Source: Echinostoma caproni
Lineage: Eukaryota; Platyhelminthes; Trematoda; Plagiorchiida; Echinostomatidae
Direction: 5' to 3'
DNA length: 64,000 bases
Assembly (NCBI GenBank): GCA_900618425.1
Contig: UZAN01039509.1
Coordinates: forward strand, 43,216-107,215
Shown here: in pieces, positions 36,736-47,800 of the stretch
How positions within the stretch are numbered: the stretch's first letter is position 1
Layout: every line of letters starts with the position of its first letter
Program-made: the position numbers and the translations under genes
Notes under the pieces: generated by a model
What the model was told of the DNA's origin: nothing
Databases searched by the model: none
The model's input: only the letters and a program-made list of their open reading frames with translations

Positions 36736-37786
36736 CGGATTTGTCAATATCATACACACACCTCTATCGATCGTGAACAGCACAGTAAAGTGTGATATTT
36801 CTCTTTGCACATATATAACAATCAGAACGTCTGGAGAAATTGTAATCAGCATGTTACGGTTATTATTGATACAGGTAATTAAATGTTTATAGATCATTTG
36901 TAGACCATCCCTCTTTTTCTATTTAAAGCAATAGCCGGTTTTCCGCATAAACGGTGTTTGATAATAGCTTTAAAAGCTAATCTCATTCAAACATGATTCA
37001 TTACTCTGTTGGTTCTCTTCGAACACAGAACGCAAACAACTCGAGGCGTGAACTTTTAAAGCATTTTCCACTCAGTGATTGTATTGGAAGTTAAACAGTC
37101 TTTCCAGAAACCCCATTCAAAACATTCCCCCAAGGACCCAAAAGTGTTTAAAATGTTTAAAATGTTATGTAAGCATGGAATTAGTAGCCAGTCAAAATTA
37201 TATTTCCGCTGAATGCCAATTACGTAACAAATGTCCCCTCCTAGTAAAAGACAACATGACGGCGACTATACCTCACCATTTTAATCGGCTATTCTCGGCC
37301 TTCTGATTCGCCATTTCCTATCATAGAGTGGCCATTTGGGAGGATTAAATAGTTTCGCGAACTGAGGACAATCGAACTCATTAGCTGCATTTTATGCATC
37401 ACATATGGACGAACGGAAATCGTTTTGCGAATACATAGGACAAATGAATACACGTGATCTATTGCCATACTCAAGGTCACGGTGTGGCCATGCAGGGACA
37501 ATTTCGTTTGTGATCCTTGGGTCACAATGTGTGAGGACAAAAAGACTACATTAACACAAGATTTTATCGTTTTGCTTTAACTCGATATTTAATTGTTTCA
37601 TTTGTCCCACAGAACACATTGAGAACAACAGCGTGACGAACAAGCTCATTTTCAGTTATTGGTAATCATGCCATTACATAACACTGAATATGACTGACAA
37701 TGAGAACAATGAGAGATTCGAGTCCTAAAGATTCAGCTGTGGATCCAATCAGGTGTGCGTGTGTTTGTGTGAAATTGATCACATTG
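36736..37786. other. no gene recognised
   Basis: AT-rich, with duplicated AAAATGTTTAAAATGTTTA-like text near 37150. No features otherwise. Confidence 0.4.
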
Positions 37787-38797
37787 TCAAAATTTAAAAT
37801 GAGTGCATACGTGTTGGAGTGGCTGAAGTTGGCTACGGGAGATTAAGTGCTTGCAAAATTCCCTCTGGGCGCACAAGGGAGGGTAGTGAATTCGAATACT
37901 TACGACTTCGGCCGTGGTTAAGATGCAATGCGTCACTGCTCTTGATTGCTCACATCGAACCTTGTGAATCGATCGGAACGAGCTTGCCACATCTACCGAG
38001 TGATTCGATTCAACGAGAGCTGAACACACCGCACTCGTAATTGTCTTAATTGTTCCCGTCCTCAGCCAAGCTGGGTGGTGTTCGCGAACGCGATCGGATA
38101 AGCGCCTGGTCGTGCGACCAATGTACCCAGTCCCACAGGAACAGGTGAATGAATATACACAGAATGAGGCTGCAGAATCTGGCACCCTATCTTTCAGGAG
38201 GAAACATAATTGGTTTAAATGTGAACATAGTTTGGATTGTGCAGCGTCTATTGTTCTTCTTGCCAGCTTTCTTTGAAAGACTTCTGCCGCTGTATCTCCC
38301 TTGAATGGCAGATGCGCACAGACGGACTTCTTCGCTGCTCCTGTTTCCTTTGACCGTTCCCCGTGTTTTAGCATTACCCTATCGATAAATCGTTTGGGGT
38401 AGCCATTATGAACAAAAACAGTACATAGGGAGTGAAGTTCATTATCGATAGTATCCCTCGTGTACACTTTCTTCGTTCTTTGAACCAATGAGCGAACTAG
38501 GCTTCTCTTCCTCCGAAGAGAGACAAAACTATGGGAATGGCTATATTGTCCATTCCACGTTGATTTTATATGCACCGATAACTGGACAGAGCTATCGCTG
38601 AGGCGTCTTATGAGTATGTCTAGAAACGCTAGACTATTATCCACTTCTTTTTCCAAAGGAAACCTTATGTTCGGGTGGACATTACTGAACTGTTCAAGCA
38701 ATCGCGTGGTGTCCACATTTGCGTCTAATATACACAACACCATCCACATAACGTCTATATGGCGTGCACTGTCTGATATAGGGCTCCAGGGGATCAT
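37787..38797 (-). CDS. Penelope-like RT C-terminus and GIY-YIG endonuclease
   Basis: An unusually long open frame for this window (336 codons, uninterrupted). It covers the RT thumb (SLAFLDILIRRL, then YPKRFIDRVM) and the GIY-YIG domain at residues about 214-300: VYSFTCSCGTGYIGRT with Arg 236, His 240, His 266 (ESNH) and Glu 297 (TAEVVSI), so all the expected catalytic residues seem present. A cysteine pair lies just before the domain, as in Penelope/Poseidon-type linkers. The real protein start lies upstream in another frame, so this is the intact 3' half of a broken ORF. Confidence 0.85.
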   Translation of the reverse strand: MIPWSPISDSARHIDVMWMVLCILDANVDTTRLLEQFSNVHPNIRFPLEKEVDNSLAFLDILIRRLSDSSVQLSVHIKSTWNGQYSHSHSFVSLRRKRSLVRSLVQRTKKVYTRDTIDNELHSLCTVFVHNGYPKRFIDRVMLKHGERSKETGAAKKSVCAHLPFKGDTAAEVFQRKLARRTIDAAQSKLCSHLNQLCFLLKDRVPDSAASFCVYSFTCSCGTGYIGRTTRRLSDRVREHHPAWLRTGTIKTITSAVCSALVESNHSVDVASSFRSIHKVRCEQSRAVTHCILTTAEVVSIRIHYPPLCAQREFCKHLISRSQLQPLQHVCTHFKF

Positions 38798-39017
38798 TCT
38801 CTACCTTGGCCATAAACGTATCAGCAAATAATGGTCCTAAAGTTGACCCCATTACAACCCGATCTTTCTGGTGATATAATTCACCAATGAATTGAAACTG
38901 GACGTTGTGCGTGCATACGAATAACAATTGTTTCAGTTCATTCAATGGAATGCCCACATCGATGTTGTTCCTCTGAATAAATCCACATATGTGATTAATA
39001 TTTTCACTAATTGGCAC
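38694..39017 (-). pseudogene. Penelope-like RT core fragment (element 1)
   Basis: A 107-residue frame with IDVGIPLNELKQLLFVCTHN, MGSTLGPLFADTFMAK and YRRYVDGVVYI. Motif A (FD-x-LFTNVP) is not visible upstream. The catalytic pair is YVDG instead of the usual YxDD, so the polymerase is dead even ignoring the frameshift into the downstream frame at about 38750. Confidence 0.75.
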
Positions 39018-39177
39018 AAATCGATATTAATGGAACGTGTACCAATGCAAAATTGATAATATTCATCACTGAAACATCTGTCCACAAATGGATTCATTAA
39101 GTATACCATTGACTTGACTGACATATGAATCTGGTGCGCGATTACGATATGGTCGTTTGAAATACAAGCTAACAGGT

Positions 39178-39341
39178 TTTGAGAACAAAACACGAAATAG
39201 CAAACAAGCTCGTTTTTGATAAATTTCTCATCTGGCTAATACAGTTAAAGAAATAGGTAAAAGGCATATCACATTTGCATAACATTTGACGTGTGTGTGT
39301 GTGGACTGGATTGGTAGATATAATTAGTTGTTTATGTGTGG
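39178..39341 (+). repeat. inverted repeat, left arm (bracketing Penelope-like element 2)
   Basis: About 163 bp. Its reverse complement matches 40742-40903 with an identity of roughly 85 percent by eye; shared blocks include GAGAACAAAACACGAAATAG, TAGGTAAAAGGCATAT and TTGGTAGATATAATTAGTTG. The arm lies between the 5' end of element 1 and the 3' end of element 2. Penelope-like elements often carry such terminal sequences (pseudo-LTRs) in direct or inverted order. Confidence 0.85.
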
Positions 39342-39416
39342 TTTACAAACAAAAAATGGAGTGGTGAGTGGATGGGAAAGGGACGTGTCACAAGAGGGAT
39401 TAGGACCGAGTCAAGG

Positions 39417-40256
39417 TTAACCATCACCGTTTTCGGGTACGGGGTCAATCGCAAGGGTCAACAGGTCATGGAAAGAGTCAGCTCCAGCTATGCAACTGAA
39501 TTCACTCCGTGGCGATGGCAGTTGAAGTGCTTTAACGAATCGTTTTTGGAAACAAAGCGATGGACTAAACAGACGGATGGCTACTGCCTCAGCTGTTGCT
39601 AGATGTTGGCCAACAGCCTTAGATGGATAAAGAGGAACCCGGTAGATCACCTCGAAAGCGTCTTCATTCACATTATGTCCCGCATTGTCGAGGTGCTCGA
39701 CAAAGGCACTCGCCATGGTTTTTCTATCTCCAGTAGACAACCAGGCTGGTTTATGTTCCTTGATTCTCTGGGAGAACTCCCTGATGGTTCTACCTATATA
39801 GCTTGTCGAACATGAGAAAACAAATGTGTAGGTATTCATAGAAAAGGTAGAAATAGGCAGTTTATCTTTGAGATTCATGCAAATAATTGGTCGACTGGTG
39901 AACTGAAGGCGTAAACGTGTTGCGGGAAATGTGCGTGCGAATGCTCTTTCCAAGCGATGGAAGATTAACTCACTTTTGTGCTCCCCTTTGTAAGGGAATC
40001 GCATGTATAAGTCTTTCTTATTTATTGTTGTTATAGGAGGTCCCTTGGGTGTCTCAGATAGATTTTTCTGAATGAACCTTTCCGGGTAACCATTAGATAC
40101 AAGTGTTAGTTTTATATTTTTGTGGTAAGCTTTCTTCTGAGCAAATATATCTTGCACGGGCTGCGAGGGAACTGACAAGGTTCCGTTTCCTTTCCAGTGG
40201 TACGAAGCTTGCGAAGTGGATATATTGCCCAGTTCATGTTGGCTTGCCTTAAACAC
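39417..40256 (-). CDS. Penelope-like linker and GIY-YIG endonuclease (element 2)
   Basis: A 279-residue open frame. Residues about 1-70 are the RT thumb (SNGYPERFIQKNL). The GIY-YIG nuclease spans residues about 143-230: YTFVFSCSTSYIGRT, Arg 164, His 168 (RIKEH), His 194 (AGHN) and Glu 223 (TAEAVAI). It would cut target DNA to prime reverse transcription. It overlaps the RT frame by 8 bases, so a single indel separates them. The catalytic residues look preserved although the element as a whole is broken. Confidence 0.85.
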   Translation of the reverse strand: MFKASQHELGNISTSQASYHWKGNGTLSVPSQPVQDIFAQKKAYHKNIKLTLVSNGYPERFIQKNLSETPKGPPITTINKKDLYMRFPYKGEHKSELIFHRLERAFARTFPATRLRLQFTSRPIICMNLKDKLPISTFSMNTYTFVFSCSTSYIGRTIREFSQRIKEHKPAWLSTGDRKTMASAFVEHLDNAGHNVNEDAFEVIYRVPLYPSKAVGQHLATAEAVAIRLFSPSLCFQKRFVKALQLPSPRSEFSCIAGADSFHDLLTLAIDPVPENGDG

Positions 40257-40746
40257 TTCTGTTCAGATAATCATCACTACATCGTTTGAGATTCACATTA
40301 AGAAACTGGAAGGTATCTCCTGATTCCACTTCTGATGTAAAAGTAATAGCTGCGTGCGCCTCATTGAATTTTCTCAATAGCATTTCCAACGAGGTTTTCT
40401 CGTGTGTCAAGAAGAAGCTTTCATCTGCATAACGATAATAAAAAGTTAAACTATCTATGGCTGTTCTGAGTCTATCGTTTTCCAGTTTGGCCATGAAGAT
40501 ACCAGCCATTGGGGGTCCTAGTGGAGAACCCGTCGCTACTCCGTCCGTCTGACGATAGATTTCATTGTTGAAAGAAAACTGAAGGTTGAATGTGCAACGG
40601 AGTACTAATTCCTTTAAGATAGTCAAAGGAATACCAATGTTTATTTCATTTTTCCCTAAATACTCGCATAGGTATGAAATTGTCTTCAAAAGTGGCACAT
40701 TAGTGAATAACGGAGTGATATCGAACGAGGCCACACATAAACACAC
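40249..40746 (-). pseudogene. Penelope-like reverse transcriptase (element 2), 5' truncated
   Basis: 165 residues. Motif A ASFDITPLFTNVPL sits at the very start, then NIGIPLTILKELV, the QTDGVATGSPLGPPMAGIF motif B, YYRYADESFF (motif C, YADE in place of YxDD) and FQFLNVNLKR (motif D/E region). The fingers and N-terminal RT motifs are gone, so it cannot polymerise. The order of motifs is exactly that of the Penelope family, related to telomerase RTs. Confidence 0.88.
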
Positions 40747-40903
40747 ATAACCAACTAATTATATCTACCAATCCAATCCATACACACGTCAGAAGTTATG
40801 CAAATGTAATATGCCTTTTACCTATTTATATAACTGTATTATTAGCCAAATGAGGAAGTTATTGGAAACGAACGTGTTCGCTATTTCGTGTTTTGTTCTC
40901 AAA
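40742..40903 (-). repeat. inverted repeat, right arm
   Basis: Partner of 39178-39341. It abuts the truncated 5' end of the RT frame with almost no overlap, so the truncation point and the arm boundary coincide. Confidence 0.85.
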
Positions 40904-41639
40904 TGTTACAATGGGAATCTTCAATGAAATAACAGGTTTTGTCGCACGTTCTACTTAGGAAGCCTCAAGGAAACAAGATGAGTGGCGTACCCAATCCCTC
41001 TTGCACGAGTCAAACTTGTTTGTCACTCACTATGTACTCAGCAAATTCTATCCAAATACCACTGTAACTGACAGAAGATAAGAGGATAAGCTCTTTTTAC
41101 CTGTCCAAAGAAAAATTACGACTAAATATATTGAATATCTGTTCATTTTTCAGTCACATAAGGAAGCTAAAATTCATCTTAACTTACAAAGAAACATGTG
41201 GTGTAAAAGGATAATCGATTCTTTCACCTCCCTTCATGACTGCGCATTTCTTCGCGCAATGATATTTTATCTAAAAATTATAGCACAGAATGGCTTTTAT
41301 GCTAATCCAAGGACACGCAAATTCGGTGTTACAACACTGTATGAGTTGAGCGTTGTTTTCGGTCTGGTCTTATGACAGTAGAGTCGCATGTCGGATCTCG
41401 ACAGTTCGCGGCGTCAGTTTATTCCTCTTCGTTTTCTGTGTGGAGTAGGACAGCTGGTATGGACTCCATTTCTGACTACAGATAGTTCGGAGAAGATTCA
41501 ACCTTTGAATCTTTCAACCTTTTTGAAAAGGGCAAATTCAGGATGAACTATCAAATTCCAGCCCACTCTTTTCTACCTTCAGTAACCGGATGGAACAACA
41601 ATTGTCTGTCCAATGAAATCGTAACCTCACGTGGTCTGA
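40904..41639. other. no gene recognised
   Basis: Sequence between the Penelope pair and a LINE 3' relic. No motif was seen. Confidence 0.4.
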
Positions 41640-42033
41640 CCACATTAATCACGATTTTCTGAAAGTCAGGAGGCTCATGTTTTGTGTTTTACGTCCCAAA
41701 TCACATTCTATCAAAAACCATCTCATAAGGCGTTTCGTTTTTGCTTGCAATTTGCCCCAATGGCTTTATCGGTTCCCTGCTATCTTCCTTGTTCTATACA
41801 GTGAGAACCCCAAACTCATTTCCCGATCCCTCAAGTTTCTTTCAATTCTCAGTCTCATACCACGGGAACATGTGGTACGGTATGTGCTGACACACAACCT
41901 CAAGTGCTGTAAAACATTGGCCAACAAGATTTTATCTGATATTTCCCATCATCTTTATTCTGCCCTCAGTCAATGCCTTCCTCATTCATCCATCCATCCG
42001 TTCCACTCACAAATTTATGAAGACACACACTGA
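41640..42033 (+). pseudogene. LINE ORF2 C-terminal relic
   Basis: A 118-codon frame from 41677 carries SRSLKFLSILSLIPREHVVRY, then CKTLANKILSDISHHLYSALSQC. This repeats the pattern in the LINE C-terminal frame at 20454-20972 (CENIYSSILSETTHPLHTEVKQC). The RT core is absent upstream and no AATAAA or short-repeat tail is seen downstream. It is a 5'-truncated LINE fragment. Confidence 0.5.
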
Positions 42034-43900
42034 AGCTTGCAGTCGCGGTCTATTGTCCCGTATCTCGCCAGATTTCTAACAAACCATGAACTCGTTGCCA
42101 GAAATCCGCGCAAAATGCTAAACTAAACGAATGATAAACACCAGGGTGTGCCATTGGTTTCTGATGTTGTTGTTCGTCTTCACATCTTTGAATTGCTGTT
42201 TTCAAATGTTTATTTTTTTCACTTTTTGTTGACACCCGGTAGATATGTGGTTGCTGTATATCCCTCTTTCGAGGTGAACAATGCGATTCCTCGTGACTTG
42301 ACCTAATTAGTAGATGATAGAGTGACAGGTCAGTGATTGAGTTGCTTCGTACGAATAGCAATTTCATGTAATCCAGGCTATCGTTTTCCCACAACACCGT
42401 CAGAGATTTTATGCGGCACCGTCAGATTTAAAACCATTCATTTGTGTAACGTGTACACTTGAATTTCCGCGAAAAGATACGTCAATGCAGCTGGTGGTTT
42501 AAGTGATTAAATTTTTGTTCTCTATGGAAATAATGATGGATTTGTTTCCCCTATTGCGCGTTGAATAGCAGCCATTGTTGATTGGCCGCTTCCCCCTTCC
42601 TAAAAATTTTATTTTTGTGAATTTAATGAGAGGAATTAAAATGAACAGAAATAAAATAAAGAAAATAGATGGTTTAGTGCGTACAACAGTTCGTTTCAGT
42701 TTTTTCACTTATTTCACTAGATATCTTTCTCGACTAGACACATTTATAAAGAGGATTTTGTTTGTGCTACGTCTATCCAAAAATAAACGCCGTTGAGTGA
42801 TACGCCAAACGTGAAGGGTGCTTTCTGTTATCTGAACCGATAGAACAAAGACATCATATTGATGAGAATATCATATCCAAGTGCCAGTTTGTTGGAAATA
42901 ACTGTTTGAGGATGCAGCCTTTAAGTTGGGGAAAATTGCTTACTATCTGGTTCATAACTAATGCATCGCTATTTCAAAGCATATACGCGTTTTAGGTGGC
43001 TCTCCATTTTTTGAAAATTGACTAAATAACAATTAGGAATAACTATTTTAATTATTGGGCAAGTGTTTGAATGTTACCATGTCTATTATTCGGTAACTGA
43101 TAGGTGTCAAAACAACTGCGACAACTAAGGTTCACGCATGATCATAATATAGACCGTTTGAAAGTGTCAGAGGAAATTCAACATACAGACCAGGTATCTG
43201 TTAGGGCGGAGCGCACAGAACCCTTCAGGTCGCGCATTGATCTACGTTACACCATAAGTGCGCTTGCTATGCCCATGGCTAATCGATCGCGGGTTGGATG
43301 ACCAAGACGAATTGATCATATGGAGTGTCAAGAACGCGATCTGATTGGTCCGTCAACATCTCGTTCTGGTACGACCAATTTACCCACTTATACTTGGGTA
43401 TCGCGTCATGATCAGTATTACACCGACTGTTGTTCTCCAGTCGTATTGGCTGCCCTGTTTCATTGTGGAGGGCTGGGCTCGTATCGATCGCAAAGTCTTA
43501 CAAGAACTTAACCGTAGCAATACTCAACTCAAACACAAAATAAAGCGCCATAAATTGAGGGCCAATATCACTTCTGCCTAAGTATATCTTCCTATGTTGA
43601 TGAAATTGATCAAGGAAAAAAGATGTTTCACACAAAATAAAGCATCACGTATGGTGGCGTTATGACTAACAGTTTACGTAATTGTAATCTTCAGCTAATC
43701 AATTTGTTACTCAGCCATGAAAAACTTTACATATACAGAAGCTTTGCCTCAGCCTTGTTACAAACCATTAGTCGTGCATATCCATCGAATGTACGGAGGA
43801 CGCGCATAGCGCACTTGATAGACCAACAAGTACTTCTGCCACATTCGATATGTGACTTGCACCTTCAAAGTGCAAAGTGATGCTGCGTGACTGGGTTTCT
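42034..43900. other. no gene recognised
   Basis: There are open frames on both strands at 42050-42397 (minus) and 43104-43581 (plus). The latter region is somewhat GC-richer and may be the edge of an unrecognised repeat, but no family motif is visible. Confidence 0.35.
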
Positions 43901-44590
43901 TCTACTTCCGCTCTGAAACTAAATGGCCAGGATTTAGTTATGGTAGAGTAGGTTTCCCACTTCGGTAGTTGCGTGACCAATGACGGTAACGCAGCAAAGG
44001 GGATAACCACCCGCATTTCCAAGGCTGCAGTATCATACGCCAGAATGAAACAGCTTTGGCGTAGACGCGACGTTTAACTGAAGTTGAAAGTTCGTGTATA
44101 TTGTGCTAGCGTTCGTTCAGTCCTGCTTCATGGTTGTGATACTTTAATTTTGCGAGTAGAAGATGTTCGTCGACTAGAAATTTTCGATTATCAGTGTTTG
44201 CTTAGTCTAGCCCATGTGGGAGAGAGTGAAAGGTTTAGTAATGTGGGGGTAAGTTTTCATGGGCTTTAAAGTTTATCAAGAATAAACTATCTAGCACACC
44301 GAATTCAGATTACTAGGCTTCGCTAACCAGGACATGTATTGCGTTTTCCCAGCTGTCGTCCGCTGCACCGCGCTTTATTCGCTGTAGCCGCTGCAGGCTG
44401 GAGGAAACCAGGTGGAGATCAACAGATGACGTGGAGATGAGGCATGAAAAATGCACAGAGCCATTAGATAGAGTAGGTGTCTCGCGCCTTCCAGGTTGAT
44501 GTCCGAAAGACTTCACAACCGGTTGATTGGAGACACTGAAGGAGGCTATGGCAGCGAACCAACAGCAGTGGCTTTCTTGATGTCGTTTCT
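43901..44590 (+). mobile_element. RTE-type LINE, 3' end of ORF2
   Basis: Read across stops, the plus strand gives LNGQDLVMVE, HFGSCVTNDGN, TRISKAAVSYARMKQLWRRR, then KVRVYCASVRSVLLHGCDT, RVEDVRRLEIFDYQCLLSLA, RFSNVGVSF and, further on, GHVLRFPSCRP and GGDQQMTWRR. This is the conserved C-terminal end of RTE-clade ORF2 proteins (RxYxASVRxVLLYGxETW, DxRRLxxFDHRCLRSIA), common in trematodes (SR2-like). The catalytic RT is absent, and in-frame stops make it dead. Confidence 0.8.
44084..44269 (+). pseudogene. RTE LINE ORF2 C-terminal open frame
   Basis: The longest open part of the RTE relic (61 residues): VRVYCASVRSVLLHGCDT and RVEDVRRLEIFDYQCLLS. Conserved Trp and Arg positions are already changed (ETW to DTL, DHRC to DYQC), showing decay. 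Confidence 0.75.
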
Positions 44591-47500
44591 TATCAGATCA
44601 GAATGCTTGAAACTGTATGTACGAAGAATTCGATTGGATAATCTGTGTTGACCGTCAAAATTCACTTTCTCCCCTCTCCCTCACTAAAGGTCTAATCCCT
44701 GTCCACCTTAAATTTTACCACTAACCTTGTATGCATTGCTAGTTTGGCCGCGATCAGTGAAGTTCGCTTCACTGTATTTCGTTGTACGATGATAATACAT
44801 CGAACAGTTTAGGGTATGTTTCTTAGCAAAGAGACCTGCTAATCAGATGCAAACATGACATTTCCGTGACCAATGTCTGTCAACCATAAGGGGAAGTTTA
44901 TCTTAGCGCAGCTGATGGATCTGTTCTAATGTCACATTGATGACTCAGCCATTTCCGTCTTCCGTGTCAGTTCATACGCCGAACTCAATATAAGACCGAG
45001 CAATTAGCTACGTCATAAACGACTACTTTGTTTGAGTCACATACAGGAATTATGTTATCTATTCACATTGTTTTAGGTGTTTTCCCCCAATGGGCGTCCT
45101 TTTTAACCGTCTCCTAGACAAACACCTTTTATTGTTTCAGTGGAACCACGTGAACCACGTTCTACAGAATAGAAACTGGGAATGCAAGCAACTTTGTCGC
45201 TACACAAGAAGAATGTAGATGATAGAACCTGATAAACAATATATCAATAATGTTCACCTAATCGGAAAGAAACACGTCTGTCGGTTAATAGTTTGCCAGT
45301 AAATAGTTCAATGCATTCGCCTGGAAATTGCCTTATTTTATTTTCACTATAATACAAGGCACAGTTTGCTAGAGGTGTCTGACTACATGAGGATGCAAAA
45401 ACAGAGCAAATATACAAACCGATGGACAACCTCTTATTACACTACTCTTTTCGTTCAGTGGAGTCAAAGACCCAGGACAAGAAAATCAAAACACCTGTTG
45501 AAAACGGGGAGAGATGAACTTTTCAAGTAAACAACTCTATCACTGCGCAGTCGGATAGCCTCATCTGTTTAGGTCCTGTTGATGGCATTACAATCGATGT
45601 ACCAGTTGATATGTTGTCATCTATTCCACACTTTGTACACATCACCAACATTACAATCATAGTCAGATAGCATCGGATGCATATTATAGCAATGGGGAAC
45701 CTTCGGATTATTTTTGGCACCGTTATTTATTGATTCCGTTGTTTTGTCCAAAAATACGGCAAAAAAGTAAATGTATGCTCTCCGGGTAAAGGAGACATTA
45801 AAGCACGTTACGAGTTATCGAATTCTTGAGATCTGTCGCACTGACACTCATGCAGATCACTTAGGCTTGAACTCGATTATTCTAACAATAATGAATTAAT
45901 GAACAGCGGTTTTGGGAGTCTGCCATCCAAAAATCGATAAACAATGCAGTAGGGTCTGTTCATGTTGGTTGTGGTTCCAACACGATTCTCAATGCTGGTA
46001 GGGAAGTAGGTTGTACGGGCAATGTTTCCAAATAAGATCAGGACAACTGTCCTCAGATCTATTCCATAGAGTGACTCGCAGATACAGAACCCCGAATCGG
46101 CGGTAGAACACACGGCTGGGAAATCTACGTGTACTGTTGCATACTCAATCATGAATTAATGGAAATACAACGGCATATCTCAAATTAGGGGCAACCCGGT
46201 CTGGACAAAACAATTGGTTCGACGTGCCAGGAAACTACTACTCGGCGGAGGAGTGCGTTGTGGACATAACGACAGTGCTACTTAAAGGGCAGTAAGGACC
46301 AATCACAGTGATGGAATAGCGAAGTGACATCAAAGGTGGGTAGAGGGCGACAGATGGCAATCGTAATCAGGGCGTAAGTGAATGAACAACGGACACGAAG
46401 AGGGTGTATGAGGTGGTTAAGCACACATGGCGGGTGGTAGCATGTGGTTCACGAGATAACTGACTGCGAGAAAAGAACGAACAGTGACAACAGTGAAGAC
46501 GGTAGGATAATCAAAGCGGGTGGGTGATGAACAGGTGACCACAATAACGCGAGATAGTTTCTATGCCGAGTCGAGCTAGTTGATTACGCGAATGGATTGA
46601 TCATAGAACGAGTGATGACAGTTACTATGACACAGATTCCATGTGGGGTGGCGATATAAGATAACGATACCAGGTTGGAAGAGGAACAAATCACGACAAT
46701 TAACACGAAAGTTGCTAGGTTTGGAGGTTAGGTAATCATAGGGGAATACAGAAAAGTGGAAAGTGACTGACCACGAAGGGGGAACGCCGCAAGTTCCGAT
46801 CCGGCGGGAAAAGGTCACCAACCTGGGAGGTGATTGGGAACGCACACGAATTGTTCGGTTTTGGATAGAGTACATGTAGGTCCGGTGTAAGCAATTTCAA
46901 TCACACAATAAAGCACCTTACACAAGGTATTGACGATTGCTAACCTCAGAAGGATCGAAACCCACACGATAGGAAAGTTACACAAAGCTTGTTGTATCTG
47001 TTAGAATTCACATGATCTGTACAAAGTAACCTCTCTCCCTGTTTATTTACAATGCACTTGCAAAACGAATACTTTTGGGAGAATTAAACAATATATAAAC
47101 GTATTTTAAGTTCCCTCTGCCACCCCATCCACATAAAAATATCCGGTGACTGTCTATACTCGTTAGTTGATTATTTAACATTGGGGAATCTTGTTTAAGA
47201 GAAACTGTACTACTCTTGGCTTTGTACAATAAATGATGGGTTTCATGTGACGATCGACCATGTTCAGATCGGGCCTTCAATTTTAAAACCATGTTTTCAC
47301 GAGAATTGTGATTTCCCTTGACGGATTTTATTGTACCTAAAACGTTTCACGGTTTGATATTCTGAATCGGAATTGGGTTGCTTCAACTTCCACCCCACCC
47401 CTGGGGTGCACACACATTTGTCCGAATACACAGGACACAAATCTGTCACAGCTGTCACATTGGCTAGTTCGTTCCATAATTTTATCTTCCCCCGAGGTGC

Positions 47501-47649
47501 ACACTGTGAAGCCGGCAAAATCATCCACAGTTGCATATTCAAGTAAGATGTGTCAGACGGGGAGTCAATATCGTCGATTGCTTCCAATCGTTGGAATTGA
47601 ACAAATTGGAACAAAACACAAGTTTGTTTGATTCATACAGCCAGCACAA
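44591..47649. other. no firm gene; purine-rich asymmetric block at 46180-46870
   Basis: The block 46180-46870 is rich in G and A on the plus strand and GC-richer than its surroundings, with many GTGA/GAACGA words; it could be an untranslated part of a minus-strand retroelement, but no protein motif was found. Minus-strand frames at 45244-45429, 45523-45720, 45877-46152 and 47047-47614 have protein-like stretches, the last with a cysteine cluster and an AG|GTACAA donor-like site. No family was recognised. Confidence 0.3.
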
Positions 47650-47800
47650 CTGACAGATCTAATGCACTTCGGAGCGGGATAGGTTCCTAGGCGGTCCCGA
47701 TTTCATACCCAGTGGACCTAATTTGTCTGCAGACGAGGAGAGCTGAAACACTCTGTCTACGATCGGAACCTGATAATAGATTTTCTCTGCCTATCGTTTA
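47650..47800 (+). mobile_element. probable decayed family 1 SINE
   Basis: CTTCGGAGCGGGATAGGTTC, then AGGCGGTCCCGATTTCATACCC, parallels the A- and B-box regions of the SINE at 36548 (CTCGGTGGCCTAGTGGGTAG, then GTCCCGGATTCGATATCC). A later ACGAGGAGAGCTGAAACAC could be the remnant of the hammerhead segment. The alignment is short and gapped. Confidence 0.3.

Larger units (their letters stand above)
37787..39193 (-). mobile_element. Penelope-like element 1 (RT + GIY-YIG)
   Basis: On the minus strand, a frame at 39017-38694 holds the middle of a Penelope-type RT: NIDVGIPLNELKQLLF, then MGSTLGPLFADTFMAKVEND (motif B region) and YRRYVDG (motif C, with the second catalytic Asp changed to Gly). After a frameshift, a 336-residue frame continues into the thumb and the GIY-YIG endonuclease. 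The N-terminal RT motifs are missing. Penelope-like elements copy themselves by target-primed reverse transcription using this nuclease. It lies directly next to a second element in the same orientation. Confidence 0.85.
39417..40746 (-). mobile_element. Penelope-like element 2 (RT + GIY-YIG)
   Basis: Minus strand. The RT frame (40746-40249) begins at motif A and passes with an 8-base overlap and a frameshift into the GIY-YIG frame (40256-39417). It is clearly different in sequence from element 1, so the two are separate insertions or old diverged copies rather than a recent duplication. It is 5' truncated exactly where the right inverted arm begins (about 40741). No other gene lies between the arms. 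Confidence 0.88.
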
